A DNA stretch of 64,000 nt from Aeoliella straminimaris (GCF_024054565.1 NZ_JAMXLR010000038.1:1-64000); one strand, 5' to 3'; shown: positions 47,957 to 59,200, numbered from the stretch's first letter. Notes: a model not told the origin generated them from the sequence alone. Numbers and translations: made by a program.

Positions 47957-49681
47957 TTAGCTGCGATTTCTGGAGGTCCCAGTACGCCCCATGAATTGAG
48001 AGCTTGCAAAGAGTGCCGATTTCGCCTCAAGACTGGCAGCGGAGCGACGCAAGAGCAGGTATTGGATCAGCCCAATCACCGCCATGCAGAGTACCATGGG
48101 GATGATGTCGACCCAGCTCGCGTTGGCATCATAGACGACGCGAACGACAATTTCTCGAATTGTGTACCCAGCAACCGCGACCGCCGTAACAAACCCCACC
48201 AAGTTAGGTCGGCAACGCAAGGCCGAGGCGGCGACAATCACTGGATAGAGCATCACCAGCGTGCTGTTTTCGGGGGCGGCGAACATAGCCAATGCAGTGA
48301 GCAGAAATACATCGCTCGCTGTCCAGGCGTAGAGAACCCACGGTTCCCCCTGGGTTCGGCTCAAGACCTGCTGCCACACCCATGCGCTGACTAATGCAAC
48401 CGGCGTGATCACGAGTGTCGCAACCTCGAACTCCATGCTGTTGGTTGTTCCGGTGACTAGACACAACAGGTGATAGGCAAAGAAAACGGCAATCGCACAC
48501 CAGGAGGCTGCCAATCCAGGATGCGTTCGCGCCCAGCGAAGTGTGCGACGGTGAAAGGAAAGAGGCCTGGCCATCACGGCATCGCCGTCTATAAATCGCT
48601 TCAGGTCATCCTCTAACTCCTGAGCGGTGGTGTATCTATTCGATGGCTCCGTCTCCAGGCACTTCATGCAGATCGAATCGAGAGCTCGCGGAATCAGTCG
48701 GTTCCGTGAACGTGGTGGTACAATGTCGTTGTGGCGAATTTGCTGCTCCACATCCACCGGATTGTCACCGTCCACCACGATGGGGGGAAAACCGGTCAAT
48801 GCTCGGTACAGTATCGCACCGAGACCGTACACGTCGGTCGCTGGAGAAATGGCCTTGGAATGCCCCAGCGTCTGCTCCGGAGCCATGTAGCCAATGGTCC
48901 CCATGGCAATTCCAGCGGCAGTGTAACATTGGCTGTCATGAACATTCTTCGCCAATCCAAAGTCCGCAACCCAAGGCTGCTGAGTGACACCATCGATCAG
49001 AATATTCGACGGCTTCAGGTCTCGATGAACGATTCCCTTCTCATGCGCCGCGGCCATGGCATGGCACACCGGCAGCAGCGTGGCAATAACCTCGTTGATG
49101 CTCATCGAACAACTACGCAGCTGCTGTTCGAAGTTCATCCCTTCCACTAACTTCATCGTGAAGAAGGGCTCTCCTTCGTGCTCATGAACCTCATAGATGG
49201 GCACGACGGTCGTGTCGTCCAATTGTGCAGCCGCCTCGGCCTCGCTGCGAAAACGCGCCCGCTCCGATTCCGAGGCAAAGTGACCACGGCGCATCATCTT
49301 CAATGCCACCAATCGATGAGGACGAAGTTGCCTGGCTTTGTAGACAACTCCCATTCCTCCGTGAGCAATCTCTCCGAGAATCTCGTAGTTGGGAATGCAG
49401 GGATGAGTTCGTCCCGAACCATTGGACGGAGCAGCATCCTGGTCGGCAGATTCACTATTCCACTGCTCGGTCGCTTTGGTTGTCGGCTCGATGAAACCTT
49501 CATCGGCTAACAGCATGGCCTTCAATTCGGCAAGCAATACTTCGTCACCGCCGGCCTGCACTTCGATCCATTCGAGGCGGGCCTTGGCATCCACCTTCAA
49601 CGAATCCTGAAAGATCTGGCACACCCTGTTGTACCGGTCCGACGCGCCGTCGGCGACTGGCATATTCTGGTCAGACATCAT
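47957..49681 (-). CDS. Membrane Ser/Thr protein kinase (Hanks/PknB type)
   Basis: 574 aa; two adjacent Met codons, GGGGG upstream. The N-terminal ~95 aa are the helical part typical of planctomycete kinases that follow ECF factors. The kinase domain is about 99-370: glycine loop GEIAHGGMGVVY, in which the first loop glycine is Ala106; ATP-binding Lys128 (VALKMM), HRD H219-D221 (HRDLKPSNILID) and DFG (ADFGLAK, D240), so activity is expected. About 385-555 is a multi-pass membrane region (TM segments WCAIAVFFAYHLLCLVTG, VATLVITPVALVSAWVW, DVFLLTALAMFA) rather than PASTA domains. It begins 12 bases after the ECF gene. It may phosphorylate the sigma factor or its targets; targets are unknown. Confidence 0.88.
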   Translation of the reverse strand: MMSDQNMPVADGASDRYNRVCQIFQDSLKVDAKARLEWIEVQAGGDEVLLAELKAMLLADEGFIEPTTKATEQWNSESADQDAAPSNGSGRTHPCIPNYEILGEIAHGGMGVVYKARQLRPHRLVALKMMRRGHFASESERARFRSEAEAAAQLDDTTVVPIYEVHEHEGEPFFTMKLVEGMNFEQQLRSCSMSINEVIATLLPVCHAMAAAHEKGIVHRDLKPSNILIDGVTQQPWVADFGLAKNVHDSQCYTAAGIAMGTIGYMAPEQTLGHSKAISPATDVYGLGAILYRALTGFPPIVVDGDNPVDVEQQIRHNDIVPPRSRNRLIPRALDSICMKCLETEPSNRYTTAQELEDDLKRFIDGDAVMARPLSFHRRTLRWARTHPGLAASWCAIAVFFAYHLLCLVTGTTNSMEFEVATLVITPVALVSAWVWQQVLSRTQGEPWVLYAWTASDVFLLTALAMFAAPENSTLVMLYPVIVAASALRCRPNLVGFVTAVAVAGYTIREIVVRVVYDANASWVDIIPMVLCMAVIGLIQYLLLRRSAASLEAKSALFASSQFMGRTGTSRNRS

Positions 49682-49693
49682 GCCCCCTTACAG

Positions 49694-50257
49694 TCACGAG
49701 CCAGGGTTGAGCTGACTCCTAATCCAAGCCCGGGCGGTTCTCCAGTCATTCTTTACTGTTGCGGGCGACACACCTAGCAGGCTGCTCATTTCGTCTACGG
49801 TGAGCCCACCAAATACCTTCATTTCGACAATGCAGGCGTGACGCTCATTGAGAGACGCAAGCTTATCCAAGCAATCGGCCAGGGCGACCAACTCGGTGGG
49901 ATCGGTTGCCTTGTTTAAACACAAGACGTCGTCAATGCTTACAAGGGGCCGTCCGCCGCCACGCCTTTCTGCTCCCTTGGAACGTGCGTGATCAATCAGC
50001 ACTCGTCGCATGAAGGTGGCCGCCATGGCCATAAAATGGCTTCGGTCACGCCAAACAACTCGCGATTGCTCGCTCATCCTAAGATACAGCTCGTTTACCA
50101 GTGCAGTTGGCTGCAAAGTATGCCCGGGTCGCTCGGCCTTTAGTTTGCTGGCAGCGAGGGCCCTAAGCTCGGTGTAGACGTGCTCAAACAGCAACTCCAC
50201 GTTTTGCCCGTCTCCCTGGGAAAGTCCGTGCAGTAGCTGAGTGGTGTCCACACACAT
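49694..50257 (-). CDS. ECF sigma factor (TIGR02999-like), kinase partner
   Basis: 187 aa from the ATG at 50257; an upstream start at 50296 would add 13 codons. The sequence LLFEHVYTELRALAASKL then HTLQPTALVNELYLRM and FMRRVLIDHARSK is the TIGR02999 ECF signature, and the C-terminus holds a region 4 helix-turn-helix (LTVDEMSSLLGVSPATVKND). This type usually sits beside a Hanks kinase, as here, and differs from the FecR-linked factors. Divergent from the 50.65-62.5 kb locus, which is a possible target. Confidence 0.85.
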   Translation of the reverse strand: MCVDTTQLLHGLSQGDGQNVELLFEHVYTELRALAASKLKAERPGHTLQPTALVNELYLRMSEQSRVVWRDRSHFMAMAATFMRRVLIDHARSKGAERRGGGRPLVSIDDVLCLNKATDPTELVALADCLDKLASLNERHACIVEMKVFGGLTVDEMSSLLGVSPATVKNDWRTARAWIRSQLNPGS

Positions 50258-50649
50258 GGTCAGACGTCCGTTATTGTCATAGGCTCTCTTAACCAATCGA
50301 TTATAGCAAAACTTGCTGGCCGACTACCTGCTGTTTTCGGCCTCTTTAGGTAACGCGAGATACTTGGTTAGCCAAGATAGAACACTCCGGTCAATTCCTT
50401 GGGTGCCGCTCTGCCTAAATCGACTCCAACGCAATCAATATCGACTTTCTTGCCTTTTCGATTAGTCGGACGGGCAGAGAATTCCGCGGTATAGGGATAG
50501 AGAGCCGGATTTTCGCCGGGACATAGATGGACCGAACTCGTTGCAGAACCACTGGATCTCACCTGCGTCGAGCCGCATTCAACTTGTAGTGCGGTGGCGA
50601 GCAGCGTGCGATGCAAATGGTGCCTCACACTCAGTTGAAAGGTCAGATT
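50258..50649. other. Divergent intergenic region, ECF/kinase and thioredoxin-like genes
   Basis: 392 bases between divergent genes; promoters for both sides are expected. I see no clear promoter pair, RNA gene or strong hairpin. A minus-strand open frame at 50368-50628 has no recognisable features. Confidence 0.4.
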
Positions 50650-52203
50650 ATGAGGTTATCCAACCGTCTACTATTGGCCTGTCTCATCACTTTGCCAGCC
50701 ACAGGAACGGGCGCCGCCGACCATCTTTATGGAACCCTTGTGGGGTGGGGGCAAATGGTAGATCCCGATGGGGATTGTAACTTCCTCGTGTCCCAGGACC
50801 GAGTGACCATCGGCATTGGAAAGCGGTCCCACACTCTGGATATCGAACAAGGCAGCATGAACTCCCCACGGGTCGTCGAGACCTTAACGGGTGACGGGGC
50901 TATTGAGGTCACGGTGAAAGGCAATCTGAAGCTGCCGGACGAACTACAGTATGGCAAATCGGCCTACGTCAGCGGCGGCCTGCTTGCCATGAGGGATGAG
51001 CGCAATTACCTGCGACTTGAGCGGGCAAGCTTCTCTCGAGACAAACAGTCTCACCACTACTTAAACTTTGAACTGCGTAGAGACGGACGACGCGTCCGTA
51101 TGGGCAGGTTTGCCGACTACCCGATCGATGCAAAAGCAGACCTGCGACTTAGAATGGAAATGAGTGGCCAACAGATCCGAGCGCTGGTCCGACGCATCGA
51201 CGGCGATTGGCATGAGATGGGCACGGCCAATCTAGGAAATTCTTCCGCCCTGCAGGTTGGCATCCACGCCCTGAATACCTCCGGCGAATCAATCACCATT
51301 GATTTTGAGTCACTTCGCAGAGAGCGTGAACTTGCACCCGCGAGGCAGGAAACAAGCTCTCACTTGGCGCTGAATGCTGCCACTAACCGCACAAGCGTGC
51401 GTCACACAGTTGGTGAAGTGCCTCTGGTAATAAGGCAACAGCTGATGGCTCTGCAGCAACGAACCAGTAGAATAGATGAATTGACTGAGCAAGAGAGGGA
51501 TGCCATCATCGACGACATCGTAAAGCTTGTCCGTAGCGTACCAGGAGAGATTCGCCCCGCCTTGGCCTTGACCATTTCGCGCGACGTAAGTCGCAAGTTT
51601 GAGATGGTGGCGGACTATGGACACTCGCTTCAAATCTGCGATCAGTTGGCAGAGTCGCTGGAGTCCAGTTCCGAGGCGGGGAGCGAAGAAGCTCTGACAC
51701 GAGTGGTGCAACTCCGAGAACAGATCAGCACCAGAGCAGAGATGATTGGGGAGCCTTTAGAGTTGGAAGGCGAACTTATTGAAGGGGGAACACTTAACTG
51801 GGATGACTACCGGGGAAGTGTGGTGCTCGTCGATTTCTGGGCTTCGTGGTGTGGTCCATGTCGTCGGGAAATGCCGAATGTCATCCAACAGTACGACACA
51901 TTTAGAGACCAGGGTTTCAAGGTACTTGGCGTCTGCCTGGACACCGATAGAAACGCAGCTCGCACCTACATTGCTGAGTCAGAAATGACCTGGCCATCCC
52001 TGTTCGTCGACGATGGCGGTTGGAACCACCCAATGGCCCAAAAATACTCAATTCGATCCATTCCGACAGCCATCCTGGTTGGACGCGATGGGCGAGTTCT
52101 CTCATTCTCAGCTCGCGGAGAACAGCTTGAACGACTTCTGAAGAAGCAGCTTGATACTCCGAGCGCTGAATCGGAACAGGTAACAACCGAAGGCGCTGAG
52201 TGA
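50650..52203 (+). CDS. Secreted TlpA-like thioredoxin protein with N-terminal beta-sandwich
   Basis: 517 aa from the ATG at 50650 (AAAGG upstream). The signal peptide ends near TGTGAA-D. About 25-220 is a beta-rich concanavalin-like region (LEIEQG-type start, YVSGGLLAMRDERNYLRLER, LRLRMEMSGQQIRALVRRI). About 260-360 is helical. About 365-500 is a TlpA/ResA thioredoxin domain with catalytic WCGPC (C401, C404; VVLVDFWASWCGPCRREMPN) and cis-Pro IPTAILV. It would act in the periplasm as a reductant or disulfide exchanger. Its GAGTGA end nearly abuts the next gene, a Cys-rich protein that could be its client; that is inference. Confidence 0.82.
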   Translation: MRLSNRLLLACLITLPATGTGAADHLYGTLVGWGQMVDPDGDCNFLVSQDRVTIGIGKRSHTLDIEQGSMNSPRVVETLTGDGAIEVTVKGNLKLPDELQYGKSAYVSGGLLAMRDERNYLRLERASFSRDKQSHHYLNFELRRDGRRVRMGRFADYPIDAKADLRLRMEMSGQQIRALVRRIDGDWHEMGTANLGNSSALQVGIHALNTSGESITIDFESLRRERELAPARQETSSHLALNAATNRTSVRHTVGEVPLVIRQQLMALQQRTSRIDELTEQERDAIIDDIVKLVRSVPGEIRPALALTISRDVSRKFEMVADYGHSLQICDQLAESLESSSEAGSEEALTRVVQLREQISTRAEMIGEPLELEGELIEGGTLNWDDYRGSVVLVDFWASWCGPCRREMPNVIQQYDTFRDQGFKVLGVCLDTDRNAARTYIAESEMTWPSLFVDDGGWNHPMAQKYSIRSIPTAILVGRDGRVLSFSARGEQLERLLKKQLDTPSAESEQVTTEGAE

Positions 52204-52241
52204 TCGAACCGCTTCCCTTCTTGCGGCAAAGGACCCAAACC

Positions 52242-55200
52242 ATGTCGAACCACACACTGCAGGCCCATCCGCTTTCTCCGATTTCCTCGCAGACTTCCGC
52301 AAAACTACTGGTCACTGCCGCCTTGTCATTCTTGCTGGCAACTCCAGTATTGGCTCAGGCACTCCCCGAGACTCCAACGTGGACATTGGATTCCGCTCGA
52401 CGGCACGCTCAACTCTACCCCAACGACCCCTATGCGCAGTACGTTGCACTACAACTCTCGCGGCGTGAAGGGGCAAAGGCAGTACAGGCCACCGCGGCGC
52501 TGCTACGGCGGCGGGAGGGGTTTACAGCTCGCCGCTCGGGTCGTCGGGCCGATGTCGACCTATTGAGTTTCACTTCCGGTGCTTTGGCGGTACAAGAAAG
52601 CCTGCAACTGGACACAATGACCGCCGACATGATGGCCGGCAGCCTTGGTTCACCGAGAATGGGCCGACAAGACCAGGGATTTAATGGATCTCCGGAGAAT
52701 CGTCGTCGATTGCAGCAGTTGTCGCTTGCCCTACTCAACTACGAAAGCGTGCATGGCCATCTGCCGGCTTCCTATTCAACCAACGCCCAAGGCGAGCCGC
52801 TGCTTAGTTGGCGAGTGCATATTCTTCCCTTCTTGGAACAATCCGCTCTATACGACCAATTTCGACTTAACGAGCCCTGGGATAGTCCTCACAACAAACA
52901 ACTGATGGCACAGATGCCAGAAGTCTTTCGTGGGAGCACTGGCGGTGGCGCCAATGCAACCAAAACCACTTTCCTTGTTCCGACTGGCAAGGGAACCGTG
53001 TTCGAGGGCACACAAGGTGTACGACTTCGGCAGATCACGGACGGTACGTCCAACACGCTGATGATACTTCAGCTCAAGCCCGAAAAAGCCGTGGAGTGGA
53101 CAAGGCCGCAAGACATCAAGATTGATGTCCAAAGGCCCTTTGAAGACGTCTTCCATGAAGATCAGACTTGGATCGACGGGGCCGCAGTCGACGGATCAAT
53201 CCACAGCCTACCCAAGTCGGCTGGGCCTGCCGCCTTCGGAAGTATGCTGCAACGCAATGACGGACAAATTGTCGATTGGCAGGCGATCCGCCGAAATGCA
53301 CCACCGCGTAGGATGTCGCGCGAGAAGCCTGGCATCGATATCCACTCGCTGAAGGGCCCTACGATCAAGAGCCATCCCTTTGCAGAGATGCTGGGCAATA
53401 CGCCATCCCGTACTTCAGAACTGTCCAACCTGGTGCCAAATGACTTCTACTTCGTTCATTCACGATCGATGTCCAAACTGCTATCGATCGTGAATGACTA
53501 TGAAGCGTGGTCGTCCGAACTACTGAGGCAGGCTCTACCGCACACGCAGCGGTCCACACTAGCTTCGCGGACGTTAGGCCAACTGGGCATGGATCCGGCA
53601 AGTCCGGCCATGCAAAGGTTAGACCAAACGTTAGTTGAGATAGCGGTAGTCGGCAGCGATTTGTATCTGAACGACGGCAGCGACGTGACGCTCTTGTTGC
53701 GTTTTGCCCCCGATGTAGAAATGTCCGGATTGCTCGAAGGGGAGCTAGCTGCCGCGCGAAACCAGCATGAACAGGCGGAGACATCGCAAGGAGAGTACGC
53801 CGGAGTCGCCTACACCCGGGTGACTACCCCCGATCGTAGCATCCACGCCTTCTCAGCCACACCGCGCCCCGACATAGTGATTCGCAGCAATAGTCTCGTG
53901 GCATTCAGGCGAGTGCTTGACCAATTTGCCAACTCCGGGGGAGATCAACAGGCAACCAGTGGTGAATCCCTGGGAAAGACCTCGGAATTTCGCTACGTGC
54001 GAACGGTCTTCGAATACGGTGCGGAAGAAGACGTGTTTGTGTACTTCTCCGATCCATTCATACGCCAACTCATGGGGCCATCGTCCAAAATCACTGAATT
54101 GCGCAGGCGACAATGCCACGTTCACCTTCAGATGATTCAGTACGCTAGCCTCTTGTTCCAAACCGAACATGGCGCGCTGCCCACAAGCCTCGAACAATTA
54201 GTCGAAAGCAACTGTCTGCCTGAGGCATTTCTAGCTGGATCCCTGCAGTGTCCGGATGGAGGTCAATATCAGTGGTCGCAAGAGCAGCACCGAGGGTGCT
54301 GCTCTCACCATGGATGCGCAGGTTGCATGAAACCAGGATGTGAGACCACAGCAGAAAAGGTGACCTACGACGAAAGATTGCTATATGAAGCCTTCCTTGC
54401 CGAGTACAACGAATACTGGCGGACCTACTTTGATCCGATCGCGTTCCGCATCCGTCACACCCCGGAAGCTTCCCGCGTAGAAACACTGATCCTTCCTCTC
54501 TTGGACAACAGCATCTACACCGCAATAGCAGACGTGCTAGGGGACACTCCGCCATCGGCTATACTGGCGCCCGTTTCAGAGCGAGTGGTGCTGAGCATCG
54601 GGGCCACGTACAGCAAGCAGAACGTATTCGCGATGGAGTCCCCTTCCAGTGAGTCAGCGCGGTCCAAGAACCTGAAGCAAATTGCTCTGGCGGTGCTCAA
54701 CTTTGAGTCTGTTCATCGTCGCCTGCCGCCAGCTACGGCAGATGGCTCGTCTCTTAGTTGGCGAGTTCACATCCTCCCTTACTTGGGGCAGAGGGCCTTG
54801 TACGACCGCTTTCATCTTGATGAGCCATGGGACAGCGAACACAACAAGCCCCTACTCAAAGAAATGCCTGACATTTATGGCGCCGAGGGAACAAAGACCA
54901 GTATCCTAGGGTTCGAGGGCAAAGGCGTCTTGAACAATCAAGGAGCTGGTCTGCAGCTGGCGCAGATGCGCGACGGCTTATCCAACACCCTGCTCGCAGT
55001 GGATGCTGGAGAAGCGCAGGCTGTTCCCTGGACAAAACCACAAGACTTGTCGTTCGATCCCGCGGATCCGCTAGCCTCTTTGGGAGCAATCGGAGCGGAG
55101 GGACTAAACGTTGTCTTCGTCGATGGGCATGCAGCCGTTCTCCCCACCAACATCACGGCCGAGCAACTTCTAGGTTATGTAACTTACAATGGCCGAGAGA

Positions 55201-56222
55201 TCGTTCAGCACGAACCGACTCCACGACGACGCCGGGGCGCAATCCGTGAGAAAGACATCCGAAATCTGCTAAGGGGCTTGGGCGCACCTCGCGAAGATCT
55301 CGAACAGTTGGATATCGCCGGGCTGGTACAACGAGGATTGGGCAACCAGCTTGGTTTCCACGTCTTCGATGCCGAACCCGCCTTTTCATTTAACCCGCTT
55401 CGATTTGCTGGCCAGCTCATGTCCGATCAATCCGGCTGGTTGCGTCCCGAGTTCCTGTTTGTCATGCCATTGGTGAACTCGCTGAACGCGCCTGTTTATG
55501 TGACCTGTTCAATCGACGACCCGAGCGTTGTGGATGGGTTCTTGCATCAATTGGACGGGGTACTTGCCACCGCGGCGCGAACCGATGCGACCACACCGGT
55601 TCAGTTCGATTTCTATCGAGTAGCCAGTTTCGATCAGCCGGCGTGGTGTATCGCTTGGGATTTCTTCGGCTTCCGACTAAGGGTGTTCTATACTCGCCTC
55701 GGAGATCATCTGGTAATCGCATCCCAACCGGTAGTTCTCGAAGACCTTCTTCGCCATCCGAGTAGCAGCCCCGACGGTCCTGGTGCAAGGCTGCCGGGAC
55801 ATGTAAAGGTGCAGATTCGCCCGCAACATTGGTCGCGAATCATGAACGAAATGCAACTTACATGGGGCGAAGCTGCTCGCGAAGCGTGCCTGAGCAACCT
55901 GGGCCCGCTCAACTCTGCCGCTCGCCTCGCACCGCATGGCTCGAACGATCCAACGACCGTTGCCCAGGAGGCGTTCGGAGCCACCTACGTCTGCCCTTGC
56001 GGGGGCACCTACTATCTGAACCAAGTGGAAGGGCAACATAACTCCGTTCGTTGTACTCTCCACGGCGATGCAGGTCATCCACAGCAAACAACTGGGGTGC
56101 CAGATAACAGCCCTGCCGCCATGGCTGCTTCCAGTCTTGGAGATGTCGACGCATCCCTTACGTTCACAGAGCATGGGTTACAGGCTGTCATTGAAATTCA
56201 ACGGCGTATACCAAGCGACTGA
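52242..56222 (+). CDS. Large secreted protein with duplicated DUF1559-containing unit
   Basis: 1326 aa from the ATG at 52242 (AAAGGA upstream); a GTG at 52200 overlaps the preceding stop as GTGA and is an alternative. The signal peptide is KLLVTAALSFLLATPVLAQ. Two halves are alike: each has a DUF1559-like part without any prepilin helix (about 155-390, RLQQLSLALLNYESVHGHLP then LSWRVHILPFLEQSALYDQF; about 805-1000, NLKQIALAVLNFESVHRRLP then LSWRVHILPYLGQRALYDRF), a middle region and a Cys-rich pseudopilin-like knot (CPDGGQYQWSQEQ then CCSHHGCAGC near 669; CPCGGTYYL near 1251). The middle region is vaguely DUF3352-like. It may be a soluble receptor or assembly factor for pseudopilins; function unassigned. 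Confidence 0.72.
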   Translation: MSNHTLQAHPLSPISSQTSAKLLVTAALSFLLATPVLAQALPETPTWTLDSARRHAQLYPNDPYAQYVALQLSRREGAKAVQATAALLRRREGFTARRSGRRADVDLLSFTSGALAVQESLQLDTMTADMMAGSLGSPRMGRQDQGFNGSPENRRRLQQLSLALLNYESVHGHLPASYSTNAQGEPLLSWRVHILPFLEQSALYDQFRLNEPWDSPHNKQLMAQMPEVFRGSTGGGANATKTTFLVPTGKGTVFEGTQGVRLRQITDGTSNTLMILQLKPEKAVEWTRPQDIKIDVQRPFEDVFHEDQTWIDGAAVDGSIHSLPKSAGPAAFGSMLQRNDGQIVDWQAIRRNAPPRRMSREKPGIDIHSLKGPTIKSHPFAEMLGNTPSRTSELSNLVPNDFYFVHSRSMSKLLSIVNDYEAWSSELLRQALPHTQRSTLASRTLGQLGMDPASPAMQRLDQTLVEIAVVGSDLYLNDGSDVTLLLRFAPDVEMSGLLEGELAAARNQHEQAETSQGEYAGVAYTRVTTPDRSIHAFSATPRPDIVIRSNSLVAFRRVLDQFANSGGDQQATSGESLGKTSEFRYVRTVFEYGAEEDVFVYFSDPFIRQLMGPSSKITELRRRQCHVHLQMIQYASLLFQTEHGALPTSLEQLVESNCLPEAFLAGSLQCPDGGQYQWSQEQHRGCCSHHGCAGCMKPGCETTAEKVTYDERLLYEAFLAEYNEYWRTYFDPIAFRIRHTPEASRVETLILPLLDNSIYTAIADVLGDTPPSAILAPVSERVVLSIGATYSKQNVFAMESPSSESARSKNLKQIALAVLNFESVHRRLPPATADGSSLSWRVHILPYLGQRALYDRFHLDEPWDSEHNKPLLKEMPDIYGAEGTKTSILGFEGKGVLNNQGAGLQLAQMRDGLSNTLLAVDAGEAQAVPWTKPQDLSFDPADPLASLGAIGAEGLNVVFVDGHAAVLPTNITAEQLLGYVTYNGREIVQHEPTPRRRRGAIREKDIRNLLRGLGAPREDLEQLDIAGLVQRGLGNQLGFHVFDAEPAFSFNPLRFAGQLMSDQSGWLRPEFLFVMPLVNSLNAPVYVTCSIDDPSVVDGFLHQLDGVLATAARTDATTPVQFDFYRVASFDQPAWCIAWDFFGFRLRVFYTRLGDHLVIASQPVVLEDLLRHPSSSPDGPGARLPGHVKVQIRPQHWSRIMNEMQLTWGEAAREACLSNLGPLNSAARLAPHGSNDPTTVAQEAFGATYVCPCGGTYYLNQVEGQHNSVRCTLHGDAGHPQQTTGVPDNSPAAMAASSLGDVDASLTFTEHGLQAVIEIQRRIPSD

Positions 56223-56296
56223 ACCCACGCTCGCCTTCCAGCCGGCCAAGATCGACCTCCAAATACCTCAGCAGCTGCACCAGAGGCAAGAATGCC

Positions 56297-59200
56297 ATGT
56301 GGGAATACGGTCTGTTTTGGCTAGTGGCTGTTGCAGTAGTGGTCTTCTTGGCACGGCAATGGAGAACTTCGCACACAACTTCGGGCAAAGGCAAGTATCG
56401 AACTTGCCCGCGTTGCACCGCTTCTCTGCGGTGGGGGGATCGGCACTGTGAAGTGTGCCGGTGGCCTGGGGGGCCCCCTGCCGCAGTCAATTCGCGTGCC
56501 GTTCAAGCGGCTCTGCATCGAATGTTGTTTCGCTTTCGCGAACTTGGCATTTTGGATGAAGACAGGTATGACGCTCTGCTGCAGGCGACCCGCGGCGAGC
56601 TTTCTCAGGAAAGAGAGCACGAGTCCGTCAAAGTACCGACGACCGATTCGCCACTGCAATCAGAACGACTTGTTGAAGTTCCCTTGATCAGGGACGAGCC
56701 GGCGACTGCTCCTGCCTCGCCGACGGCGCCGATCGAGGTTACTTCCAACGAGCCAGCGACAATCGATCAGGCAGCGAATCTTCCCGCACCGGCACCTTCC
56801 GCCGGGCTCTCCGTAGGGACTAGGGCAGAACGCTACGCCGTCAGCCGGCATGCTGCGGCCGAAGTGGCTGCCACCGCCCCCCCTCCCCCGCCAAAGCCCA
56901 AGCGTGACTGGGGAAAACTGTTCCAGGCGTTTCTGGAAAAGAACAACATCATGCTGGGCGAGTTGGTGGGAGGGCTGCTTATTGTCACCTGCTCGATTGC
57001 GCTGGTTATCAGTTTCTGGGCAGAAATAGCCAGCCGGCCACTGCTGAAGTTTGGCATCTTCAATGGCGTCTCCGCGGCCCTGTTCGCCGCCGGTTTCTAT
57101 ACCGACCGGCGGTGGAAGATCCACACCACGAGCCATGGTGTGTTGATTATTGCCATCTTACTGGTGCCACTAAACTTTCTAGCAATCGCCGCATTCACAG
57201 CTAGCTCCCCGCCCACCGACCTCCTTTCCCTGGTGGGGGAAGCTTTATCGCTGGTTGCCTTCAGCGCTCTGACTTACTTCGCGGCGCGCACCGTCACTCC
57301 ACAATCGCCCTTGGCTCTGACGTTGTGCATCATGATCTGTTCGCTGATGCAGCTTCTTATTCGCCGGTTTGCTGGTCCGGATAGTTCGCTTGGAGTTCTC
57401 TACCTGCTGGCAGTCGTACCCGTGGGTAGTTTTGCATTGGCAGTTCTATGCAGCGTTCGCCAATCGCTACGGGGAGATACGTCGAAAGCTGAGGACGTAG
57501 TACCTCACTTCACCGTGCTTGGCGTTGGACTTTTTGCAACACTTCTACCACTTGCCTTGCTCCTGTTTAGAGGAGCGGAGGTCACCGGGCTACTGCAGCA
57601 GTTATCGCCTCTGTTGGTTGTCCTGGCCGGACCTGCACTTGCCACAGCAATTTTGCTGTGGCCACGACTTGATACCGAAGTACCCGCTCTTAGGGTGGCT
57701 GCGGGAAGTGTCGGTGCATTGGGTGGTGTGATGTTACTTGCATCAGTGCGCCTCGCTTGGCCGCTCCCGTTTGCGCTGATTGCCACAGCACTGGCCAACT
57801 GCGTGCTGTGGGCCGTCTTGGCGTGGTGTGCCCGGATACCTCGCCTCAACGTGTTGGCAGCAGTATTCATGACGCTGGCCTGGTTGATCGGGGCGGCAAT
57901 CGTAGATCAGCAAGTCAGTTGGAACGTGGCCGACGCGCAGGCGATTACCAACTCCATTTTCTCGGCACTCGGTGGCCAACGAATGCTACCGGTTGTGGCG
58001 GTGTGCTGCGTACTTGGAGCCGTGTGCCGGTGGATGGGGGCCAAGGCCACGGCCATCGAATGGGGAGCTTCAGCCGCAACGGCCACATTGGTGAGCTTCT
58101 TGTTGCTCATGATTTTCGGATTCGGCCGCGTCGGCGATCCTGCAAACACTGTTTGGTACTTCGTGTTCTATGCCGTACTCGCAACCACAGCGGCATGGAT
58201 ATTCGACAGTCTTCCACTAACACGCGCCGCCGTGACGTTTGTGCTCGTGGCGTTCGTGCAGTCAACCGTGTTCCGATATGGAGAAGGCTGGCACGACACG
58301 AGAGCGTGGATCCTGGCGATGCTGTTATTCGGCACTTTGAACATTATCGTTAGCAGCACCGCAATGCTATGGCAACCTGTCCGAACTAAAACGCTTCGTT
58401 CGGGTTTCGCCACAGCCGGGCTGGCTGCGGGGATAGTGGCCGCCGCACTCCTGTTGTTTCTTGGGTGGAGACTTGACTACGATTCAATCGCCATTGGTGT
58501 CGCATGGTTGGCTCTGCTATGGCTCGCCTTAGCCTGGCTGCTCCGCGAGTCTCAGCTGTTTGTGGCTTTCCAGGTTTCACTCGCAGTTGCTGTTGGCGTC
58601 ATGGTTACATCGTACCTCGCCAAGCAATCGTGGTACGCCGAAGAGTCCACGCCCTGGTTCGATCCGTGGTTCTGGCAGGCCCAAGGTATCGCCCTCGCGG
58701 CCTCGGCGACAATCTGGAAAACCCTCAGGATTGTGATCAGTCGGCTCCCGCAGGTATCTCGCAACGCCTTGAATGCGGACGTGAGCCGTCCTCCCTGGGC
58801 AACGTTTGATCGCTTTGCGGGTGGCCTGCTTTTTACTCTTACCATCTTGCTGGCATCATACGCCGTCTATCCTGGCATGGCTCAGGAGCTTTCACCTTCG
58901 GTGGAGGCCGGAGCTCGGGTTCCGGTGCCGCTTTCGGTGCTGGAGTTACCGAGTGTATCGTCTCACCACGCAGGTGGATGGGGTAGCTGGTTGCTGCTGA
59001 CCGCGACCGGTGTGCTCGTCGGACTTGGATGTTGGGATCGAAGGCCCAGCTTGCATATTGTTGCGTTGTATGTTCTTGGTGCCGCAGCATGCCTGCTGGG
59101 CGCGTCTCTATTCGCCCAGCAAACCGCTGCTGCTTCGGCACTACGCTGGTTGCTCGGCATCTATACGTTATTGGCAGCGATAACCATCGCTGCTCGACGA

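Noticed and set aside
50368..50628. Minus-strand 86-codon frame in the divergent region
   Set aside because: No signal, domain or SD; it lies where promoters of the divergent genes are expected.
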